DNA of 64,000 bases from Roseofilum acuticapitatum BLCC-M154 (GTDB lineage Bacteria; Cyanobacteriota; Cyanobacteriia; Cyanobacteriales; Desertifilaceae): positions 1-64,000 of the forward strand of contig NZ_JAQOSP010000091.1 in NCBI RefSeq assembly GCF_030068475.1, read 5' to 3'. Positions 27,280-34,507 of the stretch are shown here, one piece after another. Position 1 is the stretch's first letter. Each line of letters starts with the position of its first letter. A program made the position numbers and the translations under genes. A model generated the notes under the pieces. It was not told the DNA's origin, did no database searches, and was given only the letters and a program-made list of their open reading frames with translations.

Positions 27280-27347
27280 GGGGGATGGGGGGATGGGGAG
27301 ATGGGGGGATGGCTCTTTACCAGAATTTTTAATTTTTAATTTTTAAT
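27280..27347. repeat. G-rich tract and TTTTTAA tandem tract
   Basis: GGGGGAT-type units (27280-27312) are followed at 27324-27347 by three tandem AATTTTT units just ahead of the J-protein start. Similar A/T tracts occur near 53738, 54404 and 61716, and G-rich tracts near 48441. They are low-complexity intergenic features of this genome. Confidence 0.7.
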
Positions 27348-27356
27348 GGTTCAGAT

Positions 27357-28037
27357 GTGAATTACTATCAGACCCTAGAAATTGAGCCAAGAGCAACGGC
27401 GGAGGAAATTCGCCAAGCCTATCGCCGTTTGGTCAAACTTCATCATCCGGATCTCAATCCTGAAGTGGGTAGTGCTGACCGGATGGTGGCGATTAATCTG
27501 GCCTATGAAACCCTCAGCGATGTCCATCGTCGCCGAGTCTACGATCGCGAAAAGTTCCCCTATGCCCAAAGGAGCGATCGCCCCAAATCCACCAAATCTC
27601 CGACTCGTTCCCCCCAAAAACCTTTAGATCCCGATCGACATTGGCAACAATGGCTCTCAAGAGTTTATCATCCCGTCAATGCTTCCTTAATCGAAATTCT
27701 CGACTCCATCGAAACAGAAATTGATGACCTTTCTGCCGATCCCTTTGACGATCAATTGCTCGAAAATTTCCAAATCTATTTAGACAATTGTCGCTCCTTA
27801 TTAGACGAAGCCCAAGTGCGGTTTCGTTCTCTCCCCAATCCTGGGCCCGTTGCCAGCATTGCCGCCCATCTCTATTATTGTCTCAACCAAGTCAGTGATG
27901 GTCTCGATGAATTCTCTTGGTTTCCTCAAAATTATGACGAACATTATTTACATACGGGTCTAGAACTGTTCCGGATTGCCCGTGGATTGCGTCAAGAAGC
28001 CCAAGAAGCTCTACAAGAGGTTTATGCTGATGCTTAA
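27357..28037 (+). CDS. J-domain protein
   Basis: A 226-residue protein starting at GTG (27357; the preceding ATG runs into a stop at once). The N-terminal J-domain (about 1-65) has the HPD motif in HHPDLNPEVGSADRM and would stimulate an Hsp70 partner. A basic Ser/Pro linker (about 70-95) leads to a C-terminal helical domain (about 100-226) without the zinc finger or Gly/Phe region of classical DnaJ, so it is a type III J-protein. The C-terminal domain presumably selects the client; I do not recognise it. It is the last gene before the globin-cytochrome region and ends 205 bp upstream of it. Confidence 0.85.
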   Translation: MNYYQTLEIEPRATAEEIRQAYRRLVKLHHPDLNPEVGSADRMVAINLAYETLSDVHRRRVYDREKFPYAQRSDRPKSTKSPTRSPQKPLDPDRHWQQWLSRVYHPVNASLIEILDSIETEIDDLSADPFDDQLLENFQIYLDNCRSLLDEAQVRFRSLPNPGPVASIAAHLYYCLNQVSDGLDEFSWFPQNYDEHYLHTGLELFRIARGLRQEAQEALQEVYADA

Positions 28038-28076
28038 TCAATCGTTTTTTCATCGCCAATACCCTAAAAAACCTTG

Positions 28077-28097
28077 TTTATGTATTTTTTACATAAA
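28077..28097. promoter_or_regulatory. Palindrome A upstream of the globin operon
   Basis: TTTATGTA (28077-28084) and TACATAAA (28090-28097) flank a 5-nt T spacer, making a 21-bp palindrome about 150 bp before the globin start. The size and symmetry suit a dimeric regulator. It has no T-run outside and is 40 bp past the J-protein stop, so a weak terminator role cannot be excluded. Confidence 0.45.
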
Positions 28098-28157
28098 AAC
28101 AATGCATTAATCGTAAAATCTTTATTTTTTTGTGTTTTATATTACAGAATATCCTTA

Positions 28158-28179
28158 AACTTCTGGATATACAGAAGTT
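28158..28179. promoter_or_regulatory. Palindrome B upstream of the globin operon
   Basis: AACTTCTG (28158-28165), six spacer bases and CAGAAGTT (28172-28179) form a perfect 22-bp inverted repeat about 65 bp before the globin ATG. Its position is right for an operator or activator site. It is not an NtcA (GTA-N8-TAC) or FNR (TTGAT-N4-ATCAA) consensus, so the regulator is unknown. Confidence 0.5.
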
Positions 28180-28242
28180 ATATCTCGGACAAGAAAAAAC
28201 TTAAATATTTTATTACCGAGACAGGATAAGGAGAGGCAAAAA

Positions 28243-28674
28243 ATGTCACTAAAAGTTGAACTGTTGGAACAAAGCTTTGAGAAGGTTAAGCCGGAAGCCA
28301 ATGAATTTGTAGAGAGTTTTTACGCAAATATGTTCGCGGATAACCCGGAGGCCAAACCCCTATTTGAGCATACGGATATGAAAAAACAAAAGCAAATGCT
28401 TTTGCAGTCTTTGGTGTTCACAGTAGAGAACTTGAGAAAGCCAGAAGAGTTAAGTAGTGCCCTCAAAGGACTAGGGGCACGTCATGTTAAATATGGGGCC
28501 CTTCCTGTTCATTATCCCATCGTGGGTTCTGCACTCTTAAAAACCTTTGAACAATACTTAGGAGATCAGTGGACTCCTGAAGTTAAACAAGCTTGGATTG
28601 ATGCCTATCAAGCCATTACCGAACTGATGCTCTCAGGCGCAGATTACGACAAAGCAGAAACCCAACTTTCTTAG
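28243..28674 (+). CDS. Single-domain bacterial haemoglobin
   Basis: A 143-residue globin of the flavohaemoglobin-like single-domain type, without reductase domain. The proximal haem ligand is H81 in ARHVKYG; the distal pocket has Y27 (B10) and Q49 (E7), the pair found in Vitreoscilla haemoglobin and flavohaemoglobins and associated with NO dioxygenation. HYPIVG after the proximal His is also characteristic. A strong GGAGAGG ribosome site precedes the ATG. It is the first gene of a probable operon: the multihaem cytochrome gene starts 3 nt after its stop. Two palindromes upstream may control it. A role in NO or O2 handling is inferred from the residues and the neighbours, and electrons would have to come from a separate reductase. 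Confidence 0.92.
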   Translation: MSLKVELLEQSFEKVKPEANEFVESFYANMFADNPEAKPLFEHTDMKKQKQMLLQSLVFTVENLRKPEELSSALKGLGARHVKYGALPVHYPIVGSALLKTFEQYLGDQWTPEVKQAWIDAYQAITELMLSGADYDKAETQLS

Positions 28675-28677
28675 GTC

Positions 28678-29325
28678 ATGACCAGCAATTTGCAGCGATT
28701 TCCTCTGTTGAAAAATCTTTTTCAAGTCAAGACAGCTATCATTGCAGTGGTGGTTTTGCTATTAATTTGGGGAATTGCTGCGTTTGCCTTAGATCAGCGT
28801 CAAATCTTTCTGCCAGGAGTTACATCAGACGGACATACTTTAATCGAAGCCTCCTGTAGTTCCTGTCATGATGGGTTTAAACCGGTGAGCAATGAAACCT
28901 GTACGCGCTGTCATGAAGCGGAGTTAGTGAGTGATGCTCATGGCTCAAAAAAGTTTCGCGATCCCCGTTGGGCGGAATATCTGAGTAATTTAGATGTTTT
29001 GACTTGTACAGCTTGTCATGAAGAGCATGTTCATATGTTTGGTCGCGGGGTTCACCTAAAACCGGATTTATGTATGGCTTGTCATGAAGGGGTAATTGCT
29101 GGCGATATTCCCAGTCATAAGGGGTTTGAGCCGGATGGCTGCTGGACAGCCGGATGCCATAACTATCACGATCATCGGTCAATTTCGACGGGTTTTTTAC
29201 GGGAAAATTTAAATCAGCCGATCCTATTGCCGAAGCCAGAAATGCCGAATTTAGAGGTAACCCTAACTGAAAGTAAACCTCCTAAACCCGATTTAGGTGA
29301 AGCGTTTCTGGAGGGTGAAACATGA
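28678..29325 (+). CDS. Membrane-anchored multihaem cytochrome c (five haem sites)
   Basis: A 215-residue protein with an N-terminal signal-anchor (about 18-38) and a periplasmic domain with CXXCH motifs at C60, C75, C110 and C132, plus a CX4CH motif at C155-H161 (CWTAGCH). The tail (about 175-215) is Pro-rich. The size and single anchor recall NapC/NrfH-type quinol dehydrogenase cytochromes, but the spacing differs and I cannot assign it to that family with confidence. It starts 3 nt after the globin stop and its own stop overlaps the next cytochrome start by 4 nt (ATGA), so these genes are tightly coupled. Expected role: electron transfer between the membrane and the 6-haem partner. Confidence 0.88.
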   Translation: MTSNLQRFPLLKNLFQVKTAIIAVVVLLLIWGIAAFALDQRQIFLPGVTSDGHTLIEASCSSCHDGFKPVSNETCTRCHEAELVSDAHGSKKFRDPRWAEYLSNLDVLTCTACHEEHVHMFGRGVHLKPDLCMACHEGVIAGDIPSHKGFEPDGCWTAGCHNYHDHRSISTGFLRENLNQPILLPKPEMPNLEVTLTESKPPKPDLGEAFLEGET

Positions 29326-30107
29326 GCAGAAAAGTAATCGTTTCGATTCTCTGCTTGGTGCTGATGTTCTGGAGTCATGGGGCGATCGCCTCCCCGATTT
29401 CCGCCGAGCGAGTAACAGAAATTACTCAGCAGTGGGAACAGAGTGTCCATGCTCTGGCGGATGTGAACTGTTCCACCTGTCATGAAGACTCTAAAACCAA
29501 AACCTTGGTGGTGCGTCCTAACCACGAAAGTTGCCAAAGTTGTCATCAGCAACAGGTTGATACCTTTCTACTCGGTAAACATGGGATTCGCACGGCGGAA
29601 GGACTTTCCCCTTTAACTCCTAAGATGGCACACTTACCGATGAAAGACTCGGCTTTTGATACCTCTATGGGGTGCAATACTTGCCATGATGTCCATCAAC
29701 TTGACACTTTTAAGGCTTCCGTAGATTCCTGTTTGCAATGCCATAATGATGCCCATTCTCTCAATTATTGGGATTCAAAACATGGTTCTCAGTTTGCTGC
29801 ATCCGTCAGACTGCCTCGCCCCAGTCCCGATCTGGTGACTTGTGCAACCTGCCATTTACCCCGCACAGTCAATGAGAATACCAATTCCGTGTTTGTCAAT
29901 CACAATAACACTTATAACCTGCTTCCACGCGATCGCATGGTGAAAGAGGTTTGCATGAATTGCCACGGTTTGGAATATTCCTACAACAGCATCTTTGACG
30001 ATGACTTAATTGAGGGCAACTTTCACCATCCCCCTCAGCAAGATTTAGAGACTCTGAAGTTGGTTAGAGCGCTAGAAAAACAGCGAACCGCTTCAGACTC
30101 TGAATAA
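29322..30107 (+). CDS. Secreted six-haem cytochrome c
   Basis: A 261-residue protein with a cleavable-looking signal peptide (about 4-24, ending AIAS) and six CXXCH motifs, at C50, C71, C118, C137, C174 and C211. Additional His residues (KHG at 86-88, HDVH near 122-125, WDSKHG near 150-155) could act as distal ligands. The motif pattern resembles parts of the hydroxylamine oxidoreductase and octahaem reductase superfamily, but two haems fewer are present and no catalytic Tyr/Lys motif is recognised, so electron transfer is as likely as catalysis. It is translationally coupled to the previous gene by a 4-nt overlap. Confidence 0.87.
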   Translation: MSRKVIVSILCLVLMFWSHGAIASPISAERVTEITQQWEQSVHALADVNCSTCHEDSKTKTLVVRPNHESCQSCHQQQVDTFLLGKHGIRTAEGLSPLTPKMAHLPMKDSAFDTSMGCNTCHDVHQLDTFKASVDSCLQCHNDAHSLNYWDSKHGSQFAASVRLPRPSPDLVTCATCHLPRTVNENTNSVFVNHNNTYNLLPRDRMVKEVCMNCHGLEYSYNSIFDDDLIEGNFHHPPQQDLETLKLVRALEKQRTASDSE

Positions 30108-30137
30108 CAGATCTGTTCACCTACAGGAAAACCCCTT

Positions 30138-30794
30138 ATGTCTATCCTCCGAACTTGGATACGTTCACTGAAACTGAAAACCATCAGCTTATTTGTTTTA
30201 GCCACAGCTATTTGTTTAACTGCTGTTTCTTGTGCTGGAGGAAATACCAGTAGCTCGACTCAAACCAGTGGTATCGATCCTGCTCTCGTGGTTGATTATA
30301 TCCATGCCGTCGCTGAATCCGATCGTACTGCCTATACTAAGCATGTGGTGAATCGATTGAAAACCTTAGAAGGGCAAGAAAAACCCAACGGAGTAGTCCC
30401 CGCAGAAGCAACGGAAGCTTGGCAAGATGCCAATGGTATTCCTTTACCCGCGCAAATGTTCCGTTTAGGGGCAGAACTAGCCTCTGAACAAGGTACATTC
30501 ACGTATGGTTTAATTTCACCTTGGAATATTAATGATGCACAAGCTCCTAGAGGAGAGTTTGAAGAGGTGGGGATGCAAACCGTTATTGATACGGGAGAAC
30601 CCTATAAAGATTATCGGGAAATTGCTGGTCAAGAATATTACTCGGCTATTTATCCCGATAAGGCGATCGCCGAAGCCTGTGTCACCTGTCATAATCAGCA
30701 CCCCATCCATAAAGAACGCTATCCCGATAAAATCTTTGAATTGGGAGATGTTATGGGCGGTGTTGTGATTAACTTACCCATCGAAGGAACCTAA
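30138..30794 (+). CDS. Tll0287-like (DUF3365) c-type haem lipoprotein
   Basis: A 218-residue lipoprotein: a basic N-terminus, hydrophobic core and lipobox AVSC with C32 as lipid site. A DUF3365-type domain follows with one c-haem site, C181-x2-C184-H185, in ACVTCHNQHP near the C-terminus. The founder, Tll0287 of Thermosynechococcus, has a PAS-like fold and binds one haem; its function is unresolved, with redox sensing or electron transfer proposed. It starts 30 nt after the six-haem gene and so belongs to the operon. FTYGLISPWNINDAQAPRGE is a typical family segment. A palindromic repeat at 30841 lies between it and the next gene. Confidence 0.85.
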   Translation: MSILRTWIRSLKLKTISLFVLATAICLTAVSCAGGNTSSSTQTSGIDPALVVDYIHAVAESDRTAYTKHVVNRLKTLEGQEKPNGVVPAEATEAWQDANGIPLPAQMFRLGAELASEQGTFTYGLISPWNINDAQAPRGEFEEVGMQTVIDTGEPYKDYREIAGQEYYSAIYPDKAIAEACVTCHNQHPIHKERYPDKIFELGDVMGGVVINLPIEGT

Positions 30795-30840
30795 TCAAAT
30801 CATACTCAATAGTCATTCCCAATAATAGTTAGGACATGGC

Positions 30841-30868
30841 GTAGGGGCGAACAGCCGTTCACCCCTAC
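30841..30868. repeat. GTAGGGGCGAA palindromic REP
   Basis: GTAGGGGCGAACAG and the near-complement CCGTTCACCCCTAC form a 28-bp imperfect palindrome. The same sequence recurs as a perfect palindrome inside the gene at 59015-61735 (at 60124-60153). In the operon it lies between the haem lipoprotein and the membrane cytochrome genes and could affect transcription or mRNA stability. Confidence 0.7.
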
Positions 30869-30897
30869 TTTGTAAATATACAGCGACTAGCTATACC

Positions 30898-31500
30898 ATG
30901 AAACCCAAGTTTTCCACCCTCATTATTTTAACAGTCGTTTGTGCTGTTCTACTCACCCCTTTTGTATTTAGTCCCAACTATATCCCTGTTCTACGCTTAA
31001 ATGATTTCGATCTGTATTTAACCTTTCAAAGTGAACTATATAAGCAAATCACAGGATATTTATCCCTTATTTTTGTCCTATTAGAAATGGTATTAACCAT
31101 TCGCAAACGGGGTAGAAGTTGGAAAGTAAAAGTCAAAGTCCCCGGCAGTCTTCAGCTTTGGAGAAGCTTACATATTTTTCTAGGAATCGCCCTAGTTGGC
31201 AGCACCTTTATCCATACCGTAGGTGTACGCGGTTTTAACTTTAATGCTATTTTTCTATGGGTCTTTTTCTTAGTTACCTTATCTGCATTAGTCGGTGTAG
31301 TGGCTGAAACTGGCATTTTAGAATCTTCCCAGCGCTATTTCCGATTCAGTTTATCCCCCGCTAGTGAGAATCCAGGAATTTCTAAAGGTGTTTTAATTCG
31401 TAACCTTAGAGGAATATGGCTCAATAGCCATATGATTTTAGTTAGCATGTTTTTAGTTATGCTAGTTTTCCACATTATCATTGCCTATTATTATCAATAA
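30898..31500 (+). CDS. Predicted di-haem cytochrome b-like membrane protein
   Basis: A 200-residue protein with about five hydrophobic segments (about 6-24, 52-68, 90-108, 116-137, 177-197). Two of them carry histidine pairs: H92 and H106, and H178 and H192. Each pair is separated by 14 residues, the spacing used by cytochrome b helices to hold two haems across the membrane. This is consistent with a small quinol-oxidising or -reducing cytochrome b. I do not recognise a named family. It abuts the thioredoxin gene (stop at 31500, start at 31501). With the anchored and soluble multihaem cytochromes it would complete a quinone-to-periplasm electron path. The di-haem assignment is an inference from residue spacing. 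Confidence 0.7.
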   Translation: MKPKFSTLIILTVVCAVLLTPFVFSPNYIPVLRLNDFDLYLTFQSELYKQITGYLSLIFVLLEMVLTIRKRGRSWKVKVKVPGSLQLWRSLHIFLGIALVGSTFIHTVGVRGFNFNAIFLWVFFLVTLSALVGVVAETGILESSQRYFRFSLSPASENPGISKGVLIRNLRGIWLNSHMILVSMFLVMLVFHIIIAYYYQ

Positions 31501-31965
31501 ATGCAGCTCCATAAAATCACAAAAATTAGTTTAGGATTACTCTTCATTGGCGCGATTGCCTGTTTATTTCTGTTTCCTAAATCTCCTCCCGTACTCTCCT
31601 CTAGTTTAACGGGTTTGCAGCAACTTAAAGTTAGCGTCCAAGCTGCTGTTTCCTATTCTTTGGCGATAGAAAATAGTTTGCCTACAGTCATTGAGTTTTA
31701 TGCCAATTGGTGTACTACTTGTCAATCTATGGCTCCTGCGGTTCACAAAATTGAGCAAGAGTATGATAAGCAAATTAACTGGGTTATGATTAATATCGAT
31801 AATCCAGAATACACAGATACTATTGAACAATATCAGGTGCAAGCTGTCCCCCAATTCACTTTTTTAGATGCTGAAAATGTCTGGCAGAATAACCTAATGG
31901 GCAAAATCCCTCAATCTATACTGCTTGAGCAAGTTATAGCCCTACAATCCGATCATAGGGAATAG
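31501..31965 (+). CDS. Membrane-tethered thioredoxin-like protein
   Basis: A 154-residue protein with an N-terminal anchor (about 8-26) and a thioredoxin domain (about 45-150). The active site is WCTTC with C71 and C74; the cis-proline lies in VQAVPQF. It resembles HCF164/TxlA-type thioredoxins that keep CXXCH cysteines reduced for haem attachment, which fits the surrounding c-type cytochromes and the CcsBA-type genes nearby. The ATG follows the previous stop directly with no gap. Specific orthology to HCF164 is likely but unproved. Confidence 0.85.
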   Translation: MQLHKITKISLGLLFIGAIACLFLFPKSPPVLSSSLTGLQQLKVSVQAAVSYSLAIENSLPTVIEFYANWCTTCQSMAPAVHKIEQEYDKQINWVMINIDNPEYTDTIEQYQVQAVPQFTFLDAENVWQNNLMGKIPQSILLEQVIALQSDHRE

Positions 31966-31989
31966 GGAATGGGGATTTAATATTATCCA

Positions 31990-32916
31990 TTAATGGGGAA
32001 CATTCAATGCTCCATGATGTCTGAGCCAATCTTTTTGGGAATCGGTTAACCCTTGAGCATCAGTAAATGTTGCTCCCATCACCTGACAATTAATGAACTC
32101 AACATCTTTCCAAATTGTCCGTTCTAAATTAGCATCTTGGAAACTGGTTTCTACCAATTTTACTCCATCGAACAATGCAGATTCTAGATCTGTCGATAAA
32201 AATGAACAATATTCCAAAATACTATCCGTAAACGACGCATTAATACATTTTGCACCGACAATCTCTGTCTGTTCAAGCTGAACAGAACGAAAATCAACTT
32301 CAGATAAATTAGCAGATGCAAAATCAGAGTTTTTGACCTGGGTACTTAAAAAGATAGACCGGTGTAAATTGGCTTTTTCTAAATTTGTGTTTTCCAAAAG
32401 GCTTTGACTCAAATCTGCTTGTTCTAAAAGAGCCGATTCAAATACTGTTGAGGTCAGTTTACAATGAATTAATTGGGTATGACTGAGATTAGCTTGGCTG
32501 AAATCAGCAGAACCAAAATTTGCTTTCTGGGCTTTAATCTCCCTCATGTCTGACTTATGAAAATTAGCCTCAATAGCATTGATATAATCTAAGGTTGCAC
32601 CATAAAGTTTGGTGTAACGAGCGTCAAGAGATCGACAATTTGCACGCTCTAAACAGGCTCTATTGAGTTCGGCATGGGATAAGTTAGCACAAACTAAATT
32701 ACTTTCGGTCAAATTGGCTAACATCAAGTTGGCTTGAGAAAAATTGGTTCCTTGACAAAAGGCCCTAGATAGGTTTGCTCCTCGGAGATAGGCTTGACTA
32801 AAATCACCTTCATCAAGAATACAACCCTCTAGATTAATGCGGCTCAATTCAGCACCTACAAAAGATTCTCCTTGCTGGAGTTGGCTGACGACTTCTTCGG
32901 CTGTGAATAAACTCAT
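31990..32916 (-). CDS. Pentapeptide-repeat protein
   Basis: A 308-residue protein made almost entirely of A(D/N)LXX-type pentapeptide repeats (for example ANLSRAFCQGTNFSQANLM, ADLSQSLLENTNLEKANLH), which fold into a right-handed quadrilateral beta-helix. The last about 25 residues (FTDAQGLTDSQKDWLRHHG) form a non-repeat cap. Such proteins are common in cyanobacteria and mostly of unknown function; some mimic DNA. It lies on the minus strand between the two halves of the cytochrome region, which otherwise reads on the plus strand, so it is probably not part of that unit. Residues around 165-215 are less regular than the rest. Confidence 0.88.
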   Translation of the reverse strand: MSLFTAEEVVSQLQQGESFVGAELSRINLEGCILDEGDFSQAYLRGANLSRAFCQGTNFSQANLMLANLTESNLVCANLSHAELNRACLERANCRSLDARYTKLYGATLDYINAIEANFHKSDMREIKAQKANFGSADFSQANLSHTQLIHCKLTSTVFESALLEQADLSQSLLENTNLEKANLHRSIFLSTQVKNSDFASANLSEVDFRSVQLEQTEIVGAKCINASFTDSILEYCSFLSTDLESALFDGVKLVETSFQDANLERTIWKDVEFINCQVMGATFTDAQGLTDSQKDWLRHHGALNVPH

Positions 32917-33069
32917 AAATTAAGGGAATATGTGAAAAAACTTAAGTTCTAGCTTATCGCTTAATTGACCCTTCGCGCTACTTTTGTCATCCTGAATACA
33001 ACCCGACCTGCTCAAGGGAGTACAGTAGAGAGCAAGAAAATGATTTGATAATCTTTAAAGTATTTGACA

Positions 33070-34494
33070 ATGAATATGCCTTTGATCCGGTTCTTCGGTT
33101 CAATCCAATTTGCAGTTCCTCTTCTAGGGAGTATTGCTGCTATTTTAGTTGGAGCTACAATTTATGAAGCTCAAGTTGGCTCAAGTGTGGTGCAACATCT
33201 AATTTATAAAAGTCCTTGGTTTGGAATGTTGATGTTCTTGCTGGCGGTGAATTTATCGATTTCGGCTCTGACGCGCTATCCTTGGCGAGGCTCTCGTAAA
33301 GTGGGGTTTGCTTTAACTCATATTGGATTGGTTTTGATTATTATGGGTTCGGCGGGAGTGATTCACCTGAGCTTGGAGGGAATGTTACCGTTACGGGAAG
33401 ATGAAGTGGGTAATTATCAGATTCGCGTTGAGGGAGATTTATTGGAGGTGATGACTCCTGAAGGGGAGCGCGAACAAAGGGATATTTTTATTCGTCCGGA
33501 TGGCTCGATTTCTCCGTCTTCGGTTCTGGGAGTTTCTCTGTTAGGTTATGCGGAGAATACGGTAAAAACGGTGAGTTTTGAGGATGGGGGAAAGGTTGCG
33601 AATTTAGCTTTACGGTTGCGGTTAAGTAGCGAGCGGATGGGGCAAGATGTGGAGCAATGGTTGGCTTTTGCACCGTTATCTTATCGTAGGGTAAGTTTGG
33701 GGCCGGCTGAGTTGGGGCTGATGGTGGTGGAGAGTGAGGAGGAAGCGCAGGAGAAAATTGCAGAATTGGGAAAAGATTTAGGGAGGAATTATTTTGAGGC
33801 GATCGCCACTTCATCGGGTAAACTCTATTATGCAACTCATTCTGCTCAAGGCTTTCAATCGGGTATCCTGATGGCACATCAGCCGATTTCACTGGGTTGG
33901 GCAGACTTTGAGATGACTCTAGAAGAGCAACTTACCCATGCTCAGATTGACCGTCAAATTGTACCCGTTGGCGATCGCACGCTGCAAGGAAGTCCCGCTA
34001 TCTTGGTGGAAACCGAAACCGGGACTCAACAATGGCTTCCTTGGGGAGAACCCACCGCTATCCCTACACCGGATGGGGAAATTCTAGCCGCTTTTACCCC
34101 TAAGCTCTTTTCTCTTCCCTTTCAAATTGCCTTGCAAGACTTTATCGTAGAGCGCAACGAAGGTTCCGATAGTGTTGCCATGTGGACGAGCAAAATCCAA
34201 ATTCAAGACTATCATCAGCAGGTTAGCAGCGATCGCACCGTTTGGATGAACCACCCCACCTGGTATCAGGGATGGAAAATCGCCCAAGCCTCGTGGAATC
34301 CCGGAGATTTACGCCAATCCACCCTACAAGTGAAACGCGAACCCCTGTGGATAACCCTACTCACCTGGACAGGTTCCGCCCTTGTGGTTGTCGGCATTGG
34401 GACAATGTTCTACGGTAAAACTATTCAGAAAATACTCAGCCGTTACCCATCACCAGCCGTTAGTTTAGGAGAAAACAATTTAGTAGAAAATTAG
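33070..34494 (+). CDS. ResB/Ccs1-type cytochrome c biogenesis protein
   Basis: A 474-residue System II haem-attachment protein. The ATG at 33070 is preferred over an upstream TTG. Membrane helices lie at about 12-30, 45-62, 75-97 and 430-450, with a large periplasmic domain (about 100-425). Segments such as NLSISALTRYPWRG, FALTHIGLVLIIMGSAGVI and LEGMLPLREDEV recall the N-terminal half of fused CcsBA/NrfI proteins of epsilonproteobacteria and Bacteroidetes, not the usual Ccs1 of cyanobacteria. His in FALTHIG would be the haem ligand. It is followed after 13 nt by the CcsA gene. The distinct family suggests a second, dedicated maturation system, possibly acquired. Confidence 0.82.
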   Translation: MNMPLIRFFGSIQFAVPLLGSIAAILVGATIYEAQVGSSVVQHLIYKSPWFGMLMFLLAVNLSISALTRYPWRGSRKVGFALTHIGLVLIIMGSAGVIHLSLEGMLPLREDEVGNYQIRVEGDLLEVMTPEGEREQRDIFIRPDGSISPSSVLGVSLLGYAENTVKTVSFEDGGKVANLALRLRLSSERMGQDVEQWLAFAPLSYRRVSLGPAELGLMVVESEEEAQEKIAELGKDLGRNYFEAIATSSGKLYYATHSAQGFQSGILMAHQPISLGWADFEMTLEEQLTHAQIDRQIVPVGDRTLQGSPAILVETETGTQQWLPWGEPTAIPTPDGEILAAFTPKLFSLPFQIALQDFIVERNEGSDSVAMWTSKIQIQDYHQQVSSDRTVWMNHPTWYQGWKIAQASWNPGDLRQSTLQVKREPLWITLLTWTGSALVVVGIGTMFYGKTIQKILSRYPSPAVSLGENNLVEN

Positions 34495-34507
34495 CACATC
34501 GAAATCT

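Noticed and set aside
28678-29325. Firm NrfH or NapC assignment
   Set aside because: Only the size, anchor and haem number are alike; the haem spacing and the CX4CH site do not match.
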